The notes under the pieces are model-generated. The model saw only the letters and a program-made list of their open reading frames with translations, was not told where the DNA came from and did no database searches. This document shows positions 63,601 through 64,000 of a DNA stretch of 64,000 nt, piece by piece. The position numbers and the translations under genes were made by a program. Source of the stretch: Sinobacterium norvegicum (GTDB taxonomy: Bacteria; Pseudomonadota; Gammaproteobacteria; Pseudomonadales; Sinobacteriaceae); assembly GCF_923077115.1 (NCBI RefSeq), contig NZ_CAKLPX010000003.1, positions 310,001-374,000 on the forward strand. The letters run 5' to 3'. Every line of letters starts with the position of its first letter. Within the stretch, counting starts at the first letter, position 1.

Positions 63601-64000
63601 TTATTCTTCAGCCAGTGTAATAATTGTTCGGGTGCCGCCTTCAGGGCGGCTCCGCAACTGCACCTTACCGCCATATCGATTCAGTGTCGAATGGGAAAGA
63701 TAGAGGCCGAGGCCGAGGCCGCTGTCACCTTTGCTGGTGATAAAAGCCTGCCCGGCTTGGGCGGCAATTTTTTGATCAATGCCGTCGCCATGATCGTCGA
63801 TAGTAATGGTGACCGTTTTCTCAGCCGCCAGACAGTGCAGGCTGATATCGATTTTTTCAGGGCAGGCATCGGCCGCATTATTGAGCAAATTGATTATCGC
63901 TTGTTCCATGGTTGCCCCTATTTTTAAGGTGGCAATATAGTCGCTGGTTATCGTGAGTTTGAAGCTGGCCTCGGGGCGAATAATAATCCAATGGTTAAGT
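63601..64000 (-). CDS. Sensor histidine kinase, C-terminal part (cut by window end)
   Basis: The frame runs to the window edge without stop, so only the last 132 residues are present. They are the ATPase domain: N box EQAIINLLNNAADA, G1 DDHGDGI, and G2 SGLGLGLYLS. The membrane and DHp domains lie outside the window. The next gene on the same strand is the RegA-type regulator, so this is its probable RegB/RoxS-type partner. Confidence 0.92.
   Translation of the reverse strand, partial: LNHWIIIRPEASFKLTITSDYIATLKIGATMEQAIINLLNNAADACPEKIDISLHCLAAEKTVTITIDDHGDGIDQKIAAQAGQAFITSKGDSGLGLGLYLSHSTLNRYGGKVQLRSRPEGGTRTIITLAEE

Overview
The window looks like chromosome of an aerobic, Gram-negative gammaproteobacterium, probably marine and free-living. 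This is inferred from gene families: SppA, HtpX, DgkA, RadD, YejK, GlpE, the DUF1244 and DUF2069 families, Lol-type lipoproteins, LpoB, an AaeX-like DUF1656 protein, a RoxR/RegA-type regulator and a VPLPA-CTERM protein. No rRNA, tRNA, insertion sequence, prophage or CRISPR array was seen. Genes are dense, and many begin with TTG or GTG.

Layout. 1-2.6 kb: the end of an anaerobic sulfatase-maturase gene, a glutaredoxin-like protein and a class I cytochrome P450. 2.6-10.8 kb: a PQQ-type dehydrogenase lipoprotein diverges from an operon of SDR, meta-cleavage hydrolase, hydratase, acylating acetaldehyde dehydrogenase and hydroxy-oxovalerate aldolase, followed by a LuxR-type regulator. 10.8-24.7 kb: mostly housekeeping genes (histone H1-like repeat protein, DinB, HPF-like factor, HtpX, HupE-like protein, YihY, ArsC/WrbA/DUF2069, SppA, GlpE, a DUF-type peptidase, DgkA). 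24.7-31.6 kb: a second LuxR-type regulator, the extradiol dioxygenase missing from the first operon, MarR, YejK, a zinc-ribbon protein, a third LuxR-type regulator, a thioesterase and an SDR. 31.9-37.7 kb: a coenzyme F420 operon (npdG-cofE-cofD-cofC-fbiC). 37.8-43.3 kb: YdjM-like protein, RadD, a VPLPA-CTERM protein, a GST and an SDR. 43.4-49.2 kb: a lipoprotein operon (LPP20-LpoB-COG3014-LPP20), small proteins, a YehS-like protein and a CYTH protein. 49.2-57.9 kb: an AaeB/NodT/AaeX/AaeA-type efflux operon running into a K+ channel, an AI-2E permease and KtrA/KtrB. 58-64 kb: a second P450, a small secreted protein, a B-box/TPR membrane protein, a rhomboid protease and a RoxR/RoxS-type two-component system cut by the window end.

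How the genes fit together. The dioxygenase, hydrolase, hydratase, dehydrogenase and aldolase would take a catechol-type ring to pyruvate and acetyl-CoA. P450s, SDRs and the PQQ enzyme could prepare substrates, the FUSC/RND-like system could export aromatic acids, and the GST could detoxify them. Three paralogous regulators with the same architecture sit beside these blocks. The F420 operon lies inside this catabolic neighbourhood and begins with the NADPH:F420 oxidoreductase, so reduced F420 may feed a reductive step encoded elsewhere. The substrate cannot be read from this window: no steroid-nucleus genes and no ring-hydroxylating dioxygenase are present.
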